A DNA stretch of 64,000 bases. Origin: Legionellales bacterium (GTDB lineage Bacteria > Pseudomonadota > Gammaproteobacteria > UBA1113). The position numbers were made by a program, and so were the translations under genes. The notes below the pieces were generated by a model. It saw only the letters and a program-made list of their open reading frames with translations, was not told the origin of the DNA and did not search any database. Shown piece by piece: positions 16,989 to 24,745 of the stretch. The stretch covers positions 49,990 through 113,989 of the forward strand of contig PAPY01000008.1 in assembly GCA_002709565.1 (NCBI GenBank), in the 5' to 3' direction. How positions within the stretch are numbered: the stretch's first letter is position 1; the number at the start of each line of letters is the position of its first letter.

Positions 16989-17959
16989 GGTTCTGGTACC
17001 GGACATCATTGCTCGGTTATTTACTCGCACCGCTCGGTTTTGTCTTTGTATTAGTGGGTAAATGTCGGCGCCTATGTTATCGTCTTGGTCTCAAACAAGT
17101 CTATCGTGCGCCTGTGCCAGTCATTGTGGTTGGCAATATTCATTTTGGTGGTACGGGTAAAACACCATTGGTTATCGCACTAGCTAATTACCTCAAACGC
17201 CAGGGCCTTAAGCCAGCCATTGTCAGTCGTGGCTATAGTGGCAAATCTAAACAGTACCCCTGTGTGGTAACGCAAAAAAGTGATCCATTAGTCGTGGGTG
17301 ATGAGCCTTGTTTGATGGCCCGCAGGACAGATTGCCCGATTGTTATCGATCCCGTGCGTCCCAATGCTATCCAGCATGTTATAGAGCACTTTCAAGCAAA
17401 TGTCATCATCAGTGATGACGGTTTGCAGCATTATGCCATGGCTCGTGATATTGAGATCGCCGTTATTGATGGCCAGCGTTGGTTTGGTAATGGGTTTTGT
17501 CTACCGGCAGGACCATTGCGTGAACCTGTGTCGCGTCTGAAGCAGGTGGATTTCACCGTTGTGAATGGCGGTAGTACCCGTTATCATGGCCAAAGCTATT
17601 TGATGCAGTTGCGCGCCGAGCAATTGCGTCGCGTTGATGGTACAGACACTATTGCAGAAGTGGGAGGCTTTCGTGATACAACGGTGCATGCTGTGGCTGG
17701 GATTGGACATCCTGAACGATTTTTCTTGACCTTAGAGTCTATGGGTATTCGTGTGCAACGCCATCCTTTCCCAGACCATCATCACTTTATTCCGAGTGAT
17801 ATCCTATTTAATGATACCGCACCAGTTATTATGACGGAGAAAGACGCGGTTAAATGTTGGAATTTTGCTAATGATAATTGTTGGTATTTGCCAGTAACTG
17901 CCGAACTTGAGGTAGATTTTTTGGATATGGTATCAGCCATGCTTGGTGTATCGCATTGA
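16985..17959 (+). CDS. lpxK: Tetraacyldisaccharide 4'-kinase LpxK
   Basis: LpxK phosphorylates the 4' position of the lipid A disaccharide precursor at the inner membrane. This 324-aa protein has an N-terminal membrane-associated helix (about residues 9-24), the Walker A VGNIHFGGTGKTPL (about 51-64), SRGYSGKSK, and the ISDDGLQHYAMARDIEIAVID segment with the DDGLQH signature. The start is GTG at 16985, overlapping the msbA stop in GTGA; AGGAG lies inside the msbA end, so the pair is translationally coupled. The length is usual for the family. Confidence 0.93.
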   Translation: MRFWYRTSLLGYLLAPLGFVFVLVGKCRRLCYRLGLKQVYRAPVPVIVVGNIHFGGTGKTPLVIALANYLKRQGLKPAIVSRGYSGKSKQYPCVVTQKSDPLVVGDEPCLMARRTDCPIVIDPVRPNAIQHVIEHFQANVIISDDGLQHYAMARDIEIAVIDGQRWFGNGFCLPAGPLREPVSRLKQVDFTVVNGGSTRYHGQSYLMQLRAEQLRRVDGTDTIAEVGGFRDTTVHAVAGIGHPERFFLTLESMGIRVQRHPFPDHHHFIPSDILFNDTAPVIMTEKDAVKCWNFANDNCWYLPVTAELEVDFLDMVSAMLGVSH

Positions 17960-17965
17960 TCATGA

Positions 17966-18301
17966 TATGACTGCCAAAATGACGATGTTTTACTTGTTGA
18001 ATTGATTTTGCTTTATGGGTTAGAAAGCAACAAGTTAGACGAGCTACTTGGTAGCACTGATAAAGATAACAAAAAGCCCAAAGATCTAGCTGGCCTGGCT
18101 GTTAAGGGGTTATTTAGGCATATTGACATTTTACGTAATAAACCTTCAGAGAATAACCAAGACCTAGAAAGAGGCTTACGAGACTCAGTGGGATATCTAT
18201 TAGGTCCGGATACCGATCTCGCTCAACAAGCACGCCAAATATATCATGGTGATGGTGAGCTTGAACAAAAGATTCAAACGTTTTTCGGCAAGACGGCCTA
18301 G
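17966..18301 (+). CDS. Small unknown ORF with no clear start (possible remnant)
   Basis: The frame is open from 17966 and reads as protein (for example VELILLYGLESNKLDELLG and DLERGLRDSVGYLLGPDTDL) but has no ATG. Only TTG codons at 18002 and 18008 are available, without a ribosome-binding site. The C-terminus (QIYHGDGELEQKIQTFFGK) looks like a natural helical end. It starts six bases after lpxK. It may be the surviving 3' part of a decayed gene or a short protein that starts at TTG with coupling to lpxK. No family recognised. Confidence 0.35.
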   Translation, partial: YDCQNDDVLLVELILLYGLESNKLDELLGSTDKDNKKPKDLAGLAVKGLFRHIDILRNKPSENNQDLERGLRDSVGYLLGPDTDLAQQARQIYHGDGELEQKIQTFFGKTA

Positions 18302-18403
18302 CATATTTTCCCATCCATATAGGATGTCGGCTTGATTTATTGCCTGACGGTTGGTATATTCTGCGACTGGTTACGATTATAATAACAATTAGAGGTCAGC
18401 ATT

Positions 18404-18754
18404 ATGTACAATGAAGATTTAACCCCCAATCAACTTATGGATATTAAAGATTTTATTATCTCCTGTGCTGGGTGTCCTGGTGATCATCCCCGTTATCAGC
18501 AATTACTAGCAAAATTTCAAGATAAGGAGATCAGTTTTTCTAAAGGTATACACATTAAGCGCTTTGACGGAAGGGGTGGTGCAATTTATCGGTTCACAGC
18601 TTGTCCTGATGACCCTGATCCCTTTGTTTGTTTTGCTGCTGATGTTGCAAAATTGCTTGAGTATATTGATGAGGTTTCGGTATATTCATCCGACGATTCA
18701 GATGAGCCGGAAGCTGTAAGGTCCTCTGTTGACTCTCGCGTCTGTCGACGTTAA
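18404..18754 (+). CDS. Hypothetical 116-aa protein
   Basis: The start is well supported (AGAGG, then ATG). The protein has a helical N-terminus, a short Cys pair region (SCAGCPGDHPRY, about residues 20-31), a basic central part (KGIHIKRFDGRGG), a DPDPFVCFAADVAKLLEYI helix and an acidic, Ser-rich tail. No signal peptide or membrane helix. It faces lpxH on the opposite strand with a three-base gap. I do not recognise it; a small cytosolic or exported protein specific to this lineage is likely. Confidence 0.5.
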   Translation: MYNEDLTPNQLMDIKDFIISCAGCPGDHPRYQQLLAKFQDKEISFSKGIHIKRFDGRGGAIYRFTACPDDPDPFVCFAADVAKLLEYIDEVSVYSSDDSDEPEAVRSSVDSRVCRR

Positions 18755-18757
18755 CAA

Positions 18758-19477
18758 TTAGCGAAAATTCCGCAATTGCCAATGCTCGCCATTTACTTCG
18801 AGCTTATTGCCGTAGCCTTCCCAGTCGCTTAATACGTAGCGCGTGTAGCGGTGTTTGCCGTGCCAGCGTAGCTCGATAGCAGGGCGATGGGTATGGCCGT
18901 GGATCATAACCCGTACGTGGTGTTGTTGCATTGCTTCGAATACGGCCTGTTGATTGGCATCCATGATCTCAAGACTGGCACGACGGTTATGCCAACGACT
19001 ACGCCAACGTAGGAATCGTGCAATTAGGCGGCGAACCCACAGCGGCTTTTGCAGGACTTTTGATTGAAACTGCTCGCCCCTCACTTGCTGGCGATAGGCT
19101 TGGTATTCTAAGTCATCGATACACAGTAAATCACCATGCATCAATAAGGTTGGTGTGCCGTAAAGGTTGATAACAGTAGGATCGGATAGTAGTTGGCAAC
19201 CTGTTTGCTGACAAAATGCATCACCCAGTAAAAAGTCCCGATTGCCATGCATCAGGTAGACAGGGATGCCGCAGTCATGGACGTGCTTTAGGGTGGCTAT
19301 GATGGTTTCGTATAGGGGGCTGGTGTCATCATCCCCCAGCCAGGCTTCAAATAAATCACCCAAGATATAGAGCGCGTCGGTGTCTCTATCAAGATTGGCC
19401 AACAATCGCAGGAATATCTCACTGTTGCTGTTGGGCTCTCGGGCCAGGTGGAGATCGGAGATAAAGACAGTCTTCAT
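18758..19477 (-). CDS. lpxH: UDP-2,3-diacylglucosamine diphosphatase LpxH
   Basis: LpxH hydrolyses UDP-2,3-diacylglucosamine to lipid X, the fourth step of lipid A synthesis, at the membrane surface. This 239-aa protein has every calcineurin-like phosphoesterase motif: FISDLHL at the start, LGDLFEAWLGDD (about residues 38-49), MHGNRDFLLGD, LMHGDLLCIDD and IHGHTHRPA. The length matches the enterobacterial enzyme (240 aa). The start ATG at 19477 gives the standard MKTVFISDLHL; an upstream ATG exists but would add 18 non-conserved residues and reach into the gltX promoter region. Confidence 0.93.
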   Translation of the reverse strand: MKTVFISDLHLAREPNSNSEIFLRLLANLDRDTDALYILGDLFEAWLGDDDTSPLYETIIATLKHVHDCGIPVYLMHGNRDFLLGDAFCQQTGCQLLSDPTVINLYGTPTLLMHGDLLCIDDLEYQAYRQQVRGEQFQSKVLQKPLWVRRLIARFLRWRSRWHNRRASLEIMDANQQAVFEAMQQHHVRVMIHGHTHRPAIELRWHGKHRYTRYVLSDWEGYGNKLEVNGEHWQLRNFR

Positions 19478-19555
19478 GTCGCTCGCTACGCTATCAATCT
19501 GAAAAAAATATGATATAGTGTTTGGTCCCAAAATTGAAGCAATAAGAGCCTAACA

Positions 19556-20956
19556 ATGTCCGTAAAAGCCCGTTTTTGTCCAAGTCCTACAGGCCGTATT
19601 CACCTCGGGAATGCCCGAACTGCCATCTTGAACGCCTTGTTCGCTAAAAGTGATCAGGGTGTGTTTTTATTGCGCATCGAAGATACGGATCCGGAGCGCT
19701 CCACCAAGGAGTATGCTGATGGCTTGATGACGGATCTCAAATGGCTGGGTTTAGACTGGGATGAGGGGCCGGGTGTGGAAGGCGAGGCGGGGCCTTATTG
19801 GCAATCACAGCGCCAAGCCGTTTATGACCAATATTACGATGAATTAATCAGCAAAGACTTGGCATATCCTTGTTTTTGTAGTGAAGAGCAATTGGCCATG
19901 ACTCGCAAAGTGCAACGGGCCTCAGGCAAACCACCCCGCTATCCTGGGACATGTCGTCATCTGAGTGAAGACGAAATCAATAGCAAATTAGCCGAGGGGT
20001 TAAAGCCGACTTTGCGCTTTAAGATCCCGGCAGGTGACGTGGTAGAGTTCAATGATGCGGTTAAAGGCCCACAAAAATTCGAAACCGCGGTGATAGGGGA
20101 TTTTATCATTCGCCGCGTGGATGGTACCCCGACTTTTATGTATTGCAATGCCATTGATGATGCCTTAATGGGAGTTACCCATGTGATGCGGGGTGATGAT
20201 CACTTAACGAATTCTCCGCGCCAAGCGTTATTATTACGTGCGCTGGGATTACCGGAGCCCATCTATTGTCATATTTCCTTGATAGTCGGTTCAGACAATG
20301 CACCCTTGTCTAAGCGCCATGGATCTAAGAGTGTGGAAGAATTACGACAAGCAGGCTTCTTGCCTATTGGTATTCTGAATTATCTGGCTCGCCTGGGACA
20401 TTATTACGAAGACAGTGAATTCATGACCCAAGATGAATTAGCCAAGAAGTTCCGACTTGAAAGTCTCAGCAAATCACCGGCGAAATTTGATAAGGACCAA
20501 ATGCTCTATTGGCAGCGTGAGGCCGTTGCCCGCGTCGATGATGAAACTTTATGGCAATGGTTTGGTGAAGATGTTCATGGATTGGTTCCCGGTGACAAGC
20601 AACAGGCGTTCATCGCGGCCATCCGGCCAAATGTGGAATTTCCTGCCCAGGCGTTGCAGTGGGCGAAGGTATTTTTTACTGATACCCTTGAAATTGCTGA
20701 TGAGCACCAAGATATAGTGAATAATGCCGGTCAAGCAGTGTTCCAAGCGGCACTGGAAGGGGCCAATCAACATGGTGAAGATTTTAAAGCCATTAGCCAA
20801 TACGTAAAAGATGCGGCCGGTGTGAAAGGCAAAGCTTTATTCCAACCCCTGCGCGTAGCACTGACAGGCGTGTTACACGGTCCAGACATGGGTAGCATTT
20901 GCCAATTATTGGGCGCTGGGCGCATTCAACAGCGATTTGAGAATGTATTACGTTAA
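19556..20956 (+). CDS. gltX: Glutamate-tRNA ligase
   Basis: A 466-aa class I aminoacyl-tRNA synthetase that charges tRNA-Glu. It begins RFCPSPTGRIHLGNARTA with the HIGH-type motif HLGN, has the Cys-rich insertion (YPCFCSEEQL), and the KMSKS-equivalent PLSKRHGSKSVEEL near residue 245. Bacteria of this group can carry two GltX paralogues with different tRNA specificity; this copy alone does not show which type it is. It is followed 11 bases later by cysS, so both may be co-transcribed. Confidence 0.92.
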   Translation: MSVKARFCPSPTGRIHLGNARTAILNALFAKSDQGVFLLRIEDTDPERSTKEYADGLMTDLKWLGLDWDEGPGVEGEAGPYWQSQRQAVYDQYYDELISKDLAYPCFCSEEQLAMTRKVQRASGKPPRYPGTCRHLSEDEINSKLAEGLKPTLRFKIPAGDVVEFNDAVKGPQKFETAVIGDFIIRRVDGTPTFMYCNAIDDALMGVTHVMRGDDHLTNSPRQALLLRALGLPEPIYCHISLIVGSDNAPLSKRHGSKSVEELRQAGFLPIGILNYLARLGHYYEDSEFMTQDELAKKFRLESLSKSPAKFDKDQMLYWQREAVARVDDETLWQWFGEDVHGLVPGDKQQAFIAAIRPNVEFPAQALQWAKVFFTDTLEIADEHQDIVNNAGQAVFQAALEGANQHGEDFKAISQYVKDAAGVKGKALFQPLRVALTGVLHGPDMGSICQLLGAGRIQQRFENVLR

Positions 20957-20967
20957 CAGGTAGAGCA

Positions 20968-22350
20968 ATGCAAATATTCAATTCTATTACGAAACAAAAA
21001 CAAGAATTTACCCCGTTAATACCCGGCAAGATAGGGCTCTATGTTTGTGGTAATACCGTGTATGATCACAGTCATATTGGTCATGCTCGGACCGCGGTGA
21101 GCTTTGATATCATTACCCGTTATTGGCGTTACCGTGGTTTTGAAGTTAACTATGTCCGCAATATCACGGATGTGGATGACAAAATCATTAATCGCGCGCA
21201 AGAGAATGATGAGGACATCGATAGTCTTACTGAGCGCATGATCAAAAGCGGCGAAGAAGATTATGCTAAGCTCGGCATTCTGCCGCCAGACAATGAGCCC
21301 CGCGCCACCATGCACATGGCTGAAATGATTGCGATGATTGAGGCATTGATCAACAAAGGCTTTGCTTATGTTGGTGGTAATGGTGATGTATTTTATGATG
21401 TGCGTAAGTTCGATAACTATGGCGCATTGTCCCACAAGAATATCGATGAACTGCAAGTCGGTGCACGTATGGCCATCGATGAAGCGAAAAATAATCCCTT
21501 AGATTTCGTCTTGTGGAAAATGGCAAAACCAAATGAGCCCAGCTGGGACTCTCCCTGGGGCAAAGGCCGTCCTGGTTGGCATATTGAATGTTCTGCCATG
21601 TCAACAACATGTTTAGGTGAGAACTTTGATATCCACGGTGGCGGTATGGATCTAAAGTTCCCACACCATGAAAATGAAATCGCCCAATCAGAAGCGGCGA
21701 CTGGCAAGACGTTCGCCAATCTTTGGATTCATTCTGGGCTTGTGACGATTAACCGCGAAAAAATGTCCAAGTCCCTAGGTAACTTTTTTACGATCAAAGA
21801 AGTGTTAGAGAAATATAAAGCCGAAACTGTTCGTTATTTCTTAATGTCCAGTCATTATCGTAGCCCGGTGAATTATTCCCAGGAATCATTAGAGATAGCC
21901 GAGGGGGCGCTAGTGCGGTTTTATACAACATTGCGAGGGTTGCAGTCAGGGCTGGCACCTGAGAATAGTGAATATGAAACCCGTTTTCAGATTGCGATGG
22001 ATGATGATTTTAATACACCTGAAGCATTAGCGGTGATGTTTGATATCACCCATAAAATTAATCGCGTGCGCGAGACTGAACCGGAGCATGCTGCCAATTT
22101 GGGTGCGTTACTATCTAAATTGGGCGGCGTATTTGGGCTGCTAGACCAACAGCCCGAAGCCTTTTTGCAAGCGCCCGCAGCTGAAGATGCCATCAGTGCG
22201 GATGCCATTGAAGCATTAATTGCTGAACGCAACCAAGCCCGCGCAGATAAAAACTGGGCCCGTGCTGATGAAATTCGCGATGAACTCATTGCTCACGGTG
22301 TAGCCTTAGAGGACGGTGCTAAGGGGACCACGTGGCGGCGAGAAGTTTAA
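20968..22350 (+). CDS. cysS: Cysteine-tRNA ligase
   Basis: A 460-aa class I synthetase charging tRNA-Cys. The zinc-site Cys and catalytic motif appear in GLYVCGNTVYDHSHIGHART (about residues 24-43). Further zinc ligands are in WHIECSAMS and GGGMDLKFPHHENE. The KMSKS motif is REKMSKSLGNF near residue 266. The length agrees with the E. coli enzyme (461 aa). The ATG follows ACAGGTAGAGCA. Close spacing to gltX suggests one transcript. After it comes an inverted-repeat element rather than a simple terminator. Confidence 0.95.
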   Translation: MQIFNSITKQKQEFTPLIPGKIGLYVCGNTVYDHSHIGHARTAVSFDIITRYWRYRGFEVNYVRNITDVDDKIINRAQENDEDIDSLTERMIKSGEEDYAKLGILPPDNEPRATMHMAEMIAMIEALINKGFAYVGGNGDVFYDVRKFDNYGALSHKNIDELQVGARMAIDEAKNNPLDFVLWKMAKPNEPSWDSPWGKGRPGWHIECSAMSTTCLGENFDIHGGGMDLKFPHHENEIAQSEAATGKTFANLWIHSGLVTINREKMSKSLGNFFTIKEVLEKYKAETVRYFLMSSHYRSPVNYSQESLEIAEGALVRFYTTLRGLQSGLAPENSEYETRFQIAMDDDFNTPEALAVMFDITHKINRVRETEPEHAANLGALLSKLGGVFGLLDQQPEAFLQAPAAEDAISADAIEALIAERNQARADKNWARADEIRDELIAHGVALEDGAKGTTWRREV

Positions 22351-22355
22351 GGCTA

Positions 22356-22516
22356 CCTCTATAAATTGCTCATTTGTCCTAACTCGTTGTTGCAATGGTT
22401 TCTGCCTGTCTCGCCGAAGCTTTAGCGTAGGCAGGCGGTGCTTATTTACTACATGTAAACTCCGCTCCTCGAAACCTTTGCGCCTTGATTTAGGACAAGT
22501 CGCTAATTTATAGAGG
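22356..22516. repeat. 161-bp inverted-repeat element between cysS and folD
   Basis: Terminal arms of 27 bases, 22356-22382 and 22490-22516, match at 21 positions: 12 outer bases (CCTCTATAAATT) and 9 inner bases (TTGTCCTAA) are perfect and six central bases differ. Inside is a second palindromic area (22403-22435) around GCCTGTC and GGCAGGC. It encodes nothing evident. The build resembles a MITE or palindromic dispersed element; no second copy was found in this window. Confidence 0.6.
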
Positions 22517-22579
22517 CACCCTTAATCTAGCCTCAGGAGCAAGAGGGTTTACAAAAAACGAAGCATAGCGCGTTTAGCG

Positions 22580-23437
22580 TCAGCCCTGTGCCCATTGCTC
22601 GGCAGCGAATAAGGTGTTGCGTAATAATGTTATGACTGTCATGGGTCCAACACCGCCGGGTACAGGGGTGATGAGACTGGCTTTGTCTTTAGCGCTGTCA
22701 AAATCAAGATCGCCGACTAACTTGCCATCTTCAAGACGGTTCATACCGACGTCGACAACGATGGCACCGGGTTTGATCCAGTCACTGTTGACAACGCCAT
22801 GTTTGCCCACGGCGACGATCAGTAGATCAGCATCACGCACGTGATGCTCTAAATCTTGGGTAAAACGATGACAGGTGGTGACGGTACAGGCGGCAAGAAG
22901 TAATTCCAGCGCCATAGGCCGGCCCACGATATTCGAAGCACCCACCACCGTGGCATTCATACCACGCAATTCAACGCCATTACGTTCCAATAATGTAATA
23001 ATGCCATATGGGGTGCAAGAACGGAGTAGGGGGCGGCGCTGGGCTAGACGGCCAATATTATAGGGGTGGAAGCCATCCACGTCTTTTTTCGGGTCGATAT
23101 GTTCGAGGATATTATTGGGGTCAATATGCTCCGGGAGGGGAAATTGCACCAAAATGCCGTCAATATGAGGGGTATGGTTAAGTTTATCGATGAGCTTTAA
23201 GAGTTCAGCTTCACTGGTAGAGGCAGGTAAATCATAGGCCTCAGAGCGAAAGCCCACCTCATCGCAGGTTTGGCGCTTTTTGTTGACATATATCTGGGAG
23301 GCCGCGTCATCGCCAATCAGGATGACGGCAAGTCCAGGAGCCCGCTCACCCTTGGCCAAGCGCTGTTGCACGCTCTCAGCGAGTTCTGCTTGGATATCTT
23401 TTGCTAAGGCTTTACCGGATAAGAGTTTGGCTGCCAT
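22580..23437 (-). CDS. folD: Methylenetetrahydrofolate dehydrogenase/cyclohydrolase FolD
   Basis: A 285-aa bifunctional enzyme that interconverts 5,10-methylene-THF, 5,10-methenyl-THF and 10-formyl-THF using NADP. Marks include the active-site [13 protein letters not shown] (about residues 50-62, with catalytic Lys), [26 protein letters not shown], the Rossmann motif [13 protein letters not shown] (about 164-176) and the C-terminal [13 protein letters not shown]. The length is usual (about 285). It is convergent with cysS across the inverted-repeat element and divergent from the tRNA cluster. Confidence 0.95.
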   Translation of the reverse strand: MAAKLLSGKALAKDIQAELAESVQQRLAKGERAPGLAVILIGDDAASQIYVNKKRQTCDEVGFRSEAYDLPASTSEAELLKLIDKLNHTPHIDGILVQFPLPEHIDPNNILEHIDPKKDVDGFHPYNIGRLAQRRPLLRSCTPYGIITLLERNGVELRGMNATVVGASNIVGRPMALELLLAACTVTTCHRFTQDLEHHVRDADLLIVAVGKHGVVNSDWIKPGAIVVDVGMNRLEDGKLVGDLDFDSAKDKASLITPVPGGVGPMTVITLLRNTLFAAEQWAQG

Positions 23438-23523
23438 GGTTTTATCGCCCTAATGAGTTGAAAGAATGGCTATTCTACGGAATGTTTCGTCAATTTGCAC
23501 CCCAAAAAAGTCCCTATTTGCCA

Positions 23524-23553
23524 TTGACCTGGGCGGCCACAATACAGTATTAT
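23524..23553 (+). promoter_or_regulatory. Promoter of the tRNA-Pro-Arg-His cluster
   Basis: TTGACC (23524-23529) and TATTAT (23548-23553) are separated by 18 bases and end 13 bases before the first tRNA, the expected place for a tRNA operon promoter. Confidence 0.6.
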
Positions 23554-23566
23554 CCGTGCCTCGGTT

Positions 23567-23643
23567 CGGGGTATAGCGCAGTCTGGTAGCGCGCCTGCTT
23601 TGGGAGCAGGATGTCGGGGGTTCGAATCCCTCTACCCCGACCA
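23567..23643 (+). tRNA. tRNA-Pro (anticodon TGG)
   Basis: Full cloverleaf with acceptor CGGGGTA/TACCCCG, anticodon stem CCTGC/GCAGG around TTTGGGA (anticodon TGG at 23601-23603), T-loop GTTCGAATC and an encoded CCA. First gene of a three-tRNA cluster with 34- and 31-base spacers. Confidence 0.95.
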
Positions 23644-23677
23644 AAAGCTCAAGGAGTGTTCAGAGCTTGAGCACCTT

Positions 23678-23754
23678 GCGCCCGTAGCTCATTTGGATAG
23701 AGCATCGGCCTTCTAAGCCGAGGGTAGCAGGTTCGAATCCTGCCGGGCGTGCCA
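23678..23754 (+). tRNA. tRNA-Arg (anticodon TCT)
   Basis: Acceptor GCGCCCG/CGGGCGT, anticodon stem TCGGC/GCCGA with loop CTTCTAA giving anticodon TCT, T-loop GTTCGAATC and an encoded CCA. Reads AGA codons. Confidence 0.95.
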
Positions 23755-23785
23755 GTTCTCTGGTAGGATACAAGTCTACGATAGT

Positions 23786-23862
23786 GGTGAGCGTAGCTCA
23801 GTTGGTAGAGCCCCGGATTGTGATTCCGGTTGTCGTGGGTTCGAGCCCCATCGTTCACCCCA
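23786..23862 (+). tRNA. tRNA-His (anticodon GTG)
   Basis: Includes the encoded extra G(-1) and discriminator C73 that mark tRNA-His, anticodon loop ATTGTGATT, T-loop GTTCGAGCC and a terminal CCA. The layout matches the E. coli tRNA-His. Confidence 0.95.
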
Positions 23863-23869
23863 ATTTTTC

Positions 23870-23995
23870 TTATCCCTGAATGATATCTTGAATTCGCTCT
23901 AGGACGATGGTTTCACGCTCAGTAGTTTCTGAGGCGTAATTTAGGTGTCCCGGCAAAGCCTGGCAAAAATTTTGATTGTTGATAAGCGTAGTAGG
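23870..23995 (-). pseudogene. 41-codon in-frame extension after the HTH gene's stop
   Basis: Directly after the TAG that ends the HTH gene (23996-23998), the same frame stays open for 41 codons to a TAA and reads like protein (QALPGHLNYASETTERETIV, then LERIQDIIQ). Either the HTH protein was once longer and gained a stop, or this is the 3' end of a deleted downstream partner gene. Confidence 0.3.
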
Positions 23996-24526
23996 CTACT
24001 CACTAAGTAAAGCAGATAATAACTCAATGGCAATATTTTTTTCTCTTGCTTTGCCTGTGCGAATGGCATCAATTAAAGCAAGCAAATCATAGAATGGCTG
24101 GTCGGGGAATTTATCTAGTGCTTTTGGTAGCGCAGGGTAAAGAGGTTTAATGGCTAGTCCCCTCGCTTTACCTTTGGCGTATGGCCATACAGGAATAGGT
24201 TCGTCACCCTGTGCAATATGTTGCTTTAAGCAAGGTGCTGCATAACTCGTCGGCATGCCGCGAACAAGTTCACCCTGTTGAGCTGGAAAGGCATAGGCGA
24301 CGCCGTGGGTGAAAAAGTTTTTACAGGATTGTAGTATCGGTCGTGGTTTATTCGGGGGACGATAAGGTGTAACTAGTGATGACTCAACAAGTCGTTTAAA
24401 GGCGCTATTAACTTGAGAGGGACTTAGACACATCTCAACAGCCAGACTGTTTTGTGACCATTCCAGACTGCTTTTTTGTGCAATTAATTTACAGATAACT
24501 GCTATATCTTGCGGTTTTAAGGCCAT
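23996..24526 (-). CDS. Winged-helix DNA-binding protein (176 aa)
   Basis: The first 60 residues form a plausible winged helix-turn-helix: LKPQDIAVICKLIAQKSSLEW, then NSLAVEMCLSPSQVNSAFKRLVESSLV with recognition-helix character. The rest (about residues 61-176) is a distinct domain with a Pro-rich PPNKPRPIL start, FTHGVAYAFPAQQGELVRG and a C-terminal helical ending. I recall similar HTH proteins encoded beside nucleotidyltransferase or toxin-like genes. No such neighbour survives here except a 41-codon remnant. A perfect palindrome lies 17 bases upstream, so autoregulation is likely. The ATG is preceded by TAGGAGAT, a good site. Confidence 0.65.
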   Translation of the reverse strand: MALKPQDIAVICKLIAQKSSLEWSQNSLAVEMCLSPSQVNSAFKRLVESSLVTPYRPPNKPRPILQSCKNFFTHGVAYAFPAQQGELVRGMPTSYAAPCLKQHIAQGDEPIPVWPYAKGKARGLAIKPLYPALPKALDKFPDQPFYDLLALIDAIRTGKAREKNIAIELLSALLSE

Positions 24527-24542
24527 ATAATCTCCTATTCGC

Positions 24543-24561
24543 TATTCTAGATTCTAGAATA
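24543..24561. promoter_or_regulatory. 19-bp operator-like palindrome upstream of the HTH gene
   Basis: TATTCTAG-ATT-CTAGAATA has perfect 8-bp arms and a 3-base centre. It lies 17-35 bases before the start codon of the divergently read HTH gene, a normal place for an autoregulatory operator. Confidence 0.5.
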
Positions 24562-24745
24562 CAGAATAAGATTGTCAAGATTTGTTCTTGTTCCAGGTTC
24601 TTTCTCCCGTTAAAATGCCTACCAGATAGTAACAATGACGAGGTAATTTCATCTCAGAGACTGGGGCGGATTTACCAAGACGGTACAAACTCAAGACCTG
24701 TGTGGCAGTGAGCCGTTTGTCTGTCTAATGATAATAAGGATACCT

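Noticed and set aside
23438..23862. Reverse-strand ORFs over the tRNA cluster
   Set aside because: They are translations of tRNA sequence (motifs such as GFEPPTS and GRIRTC arise from T-arms), not genes.
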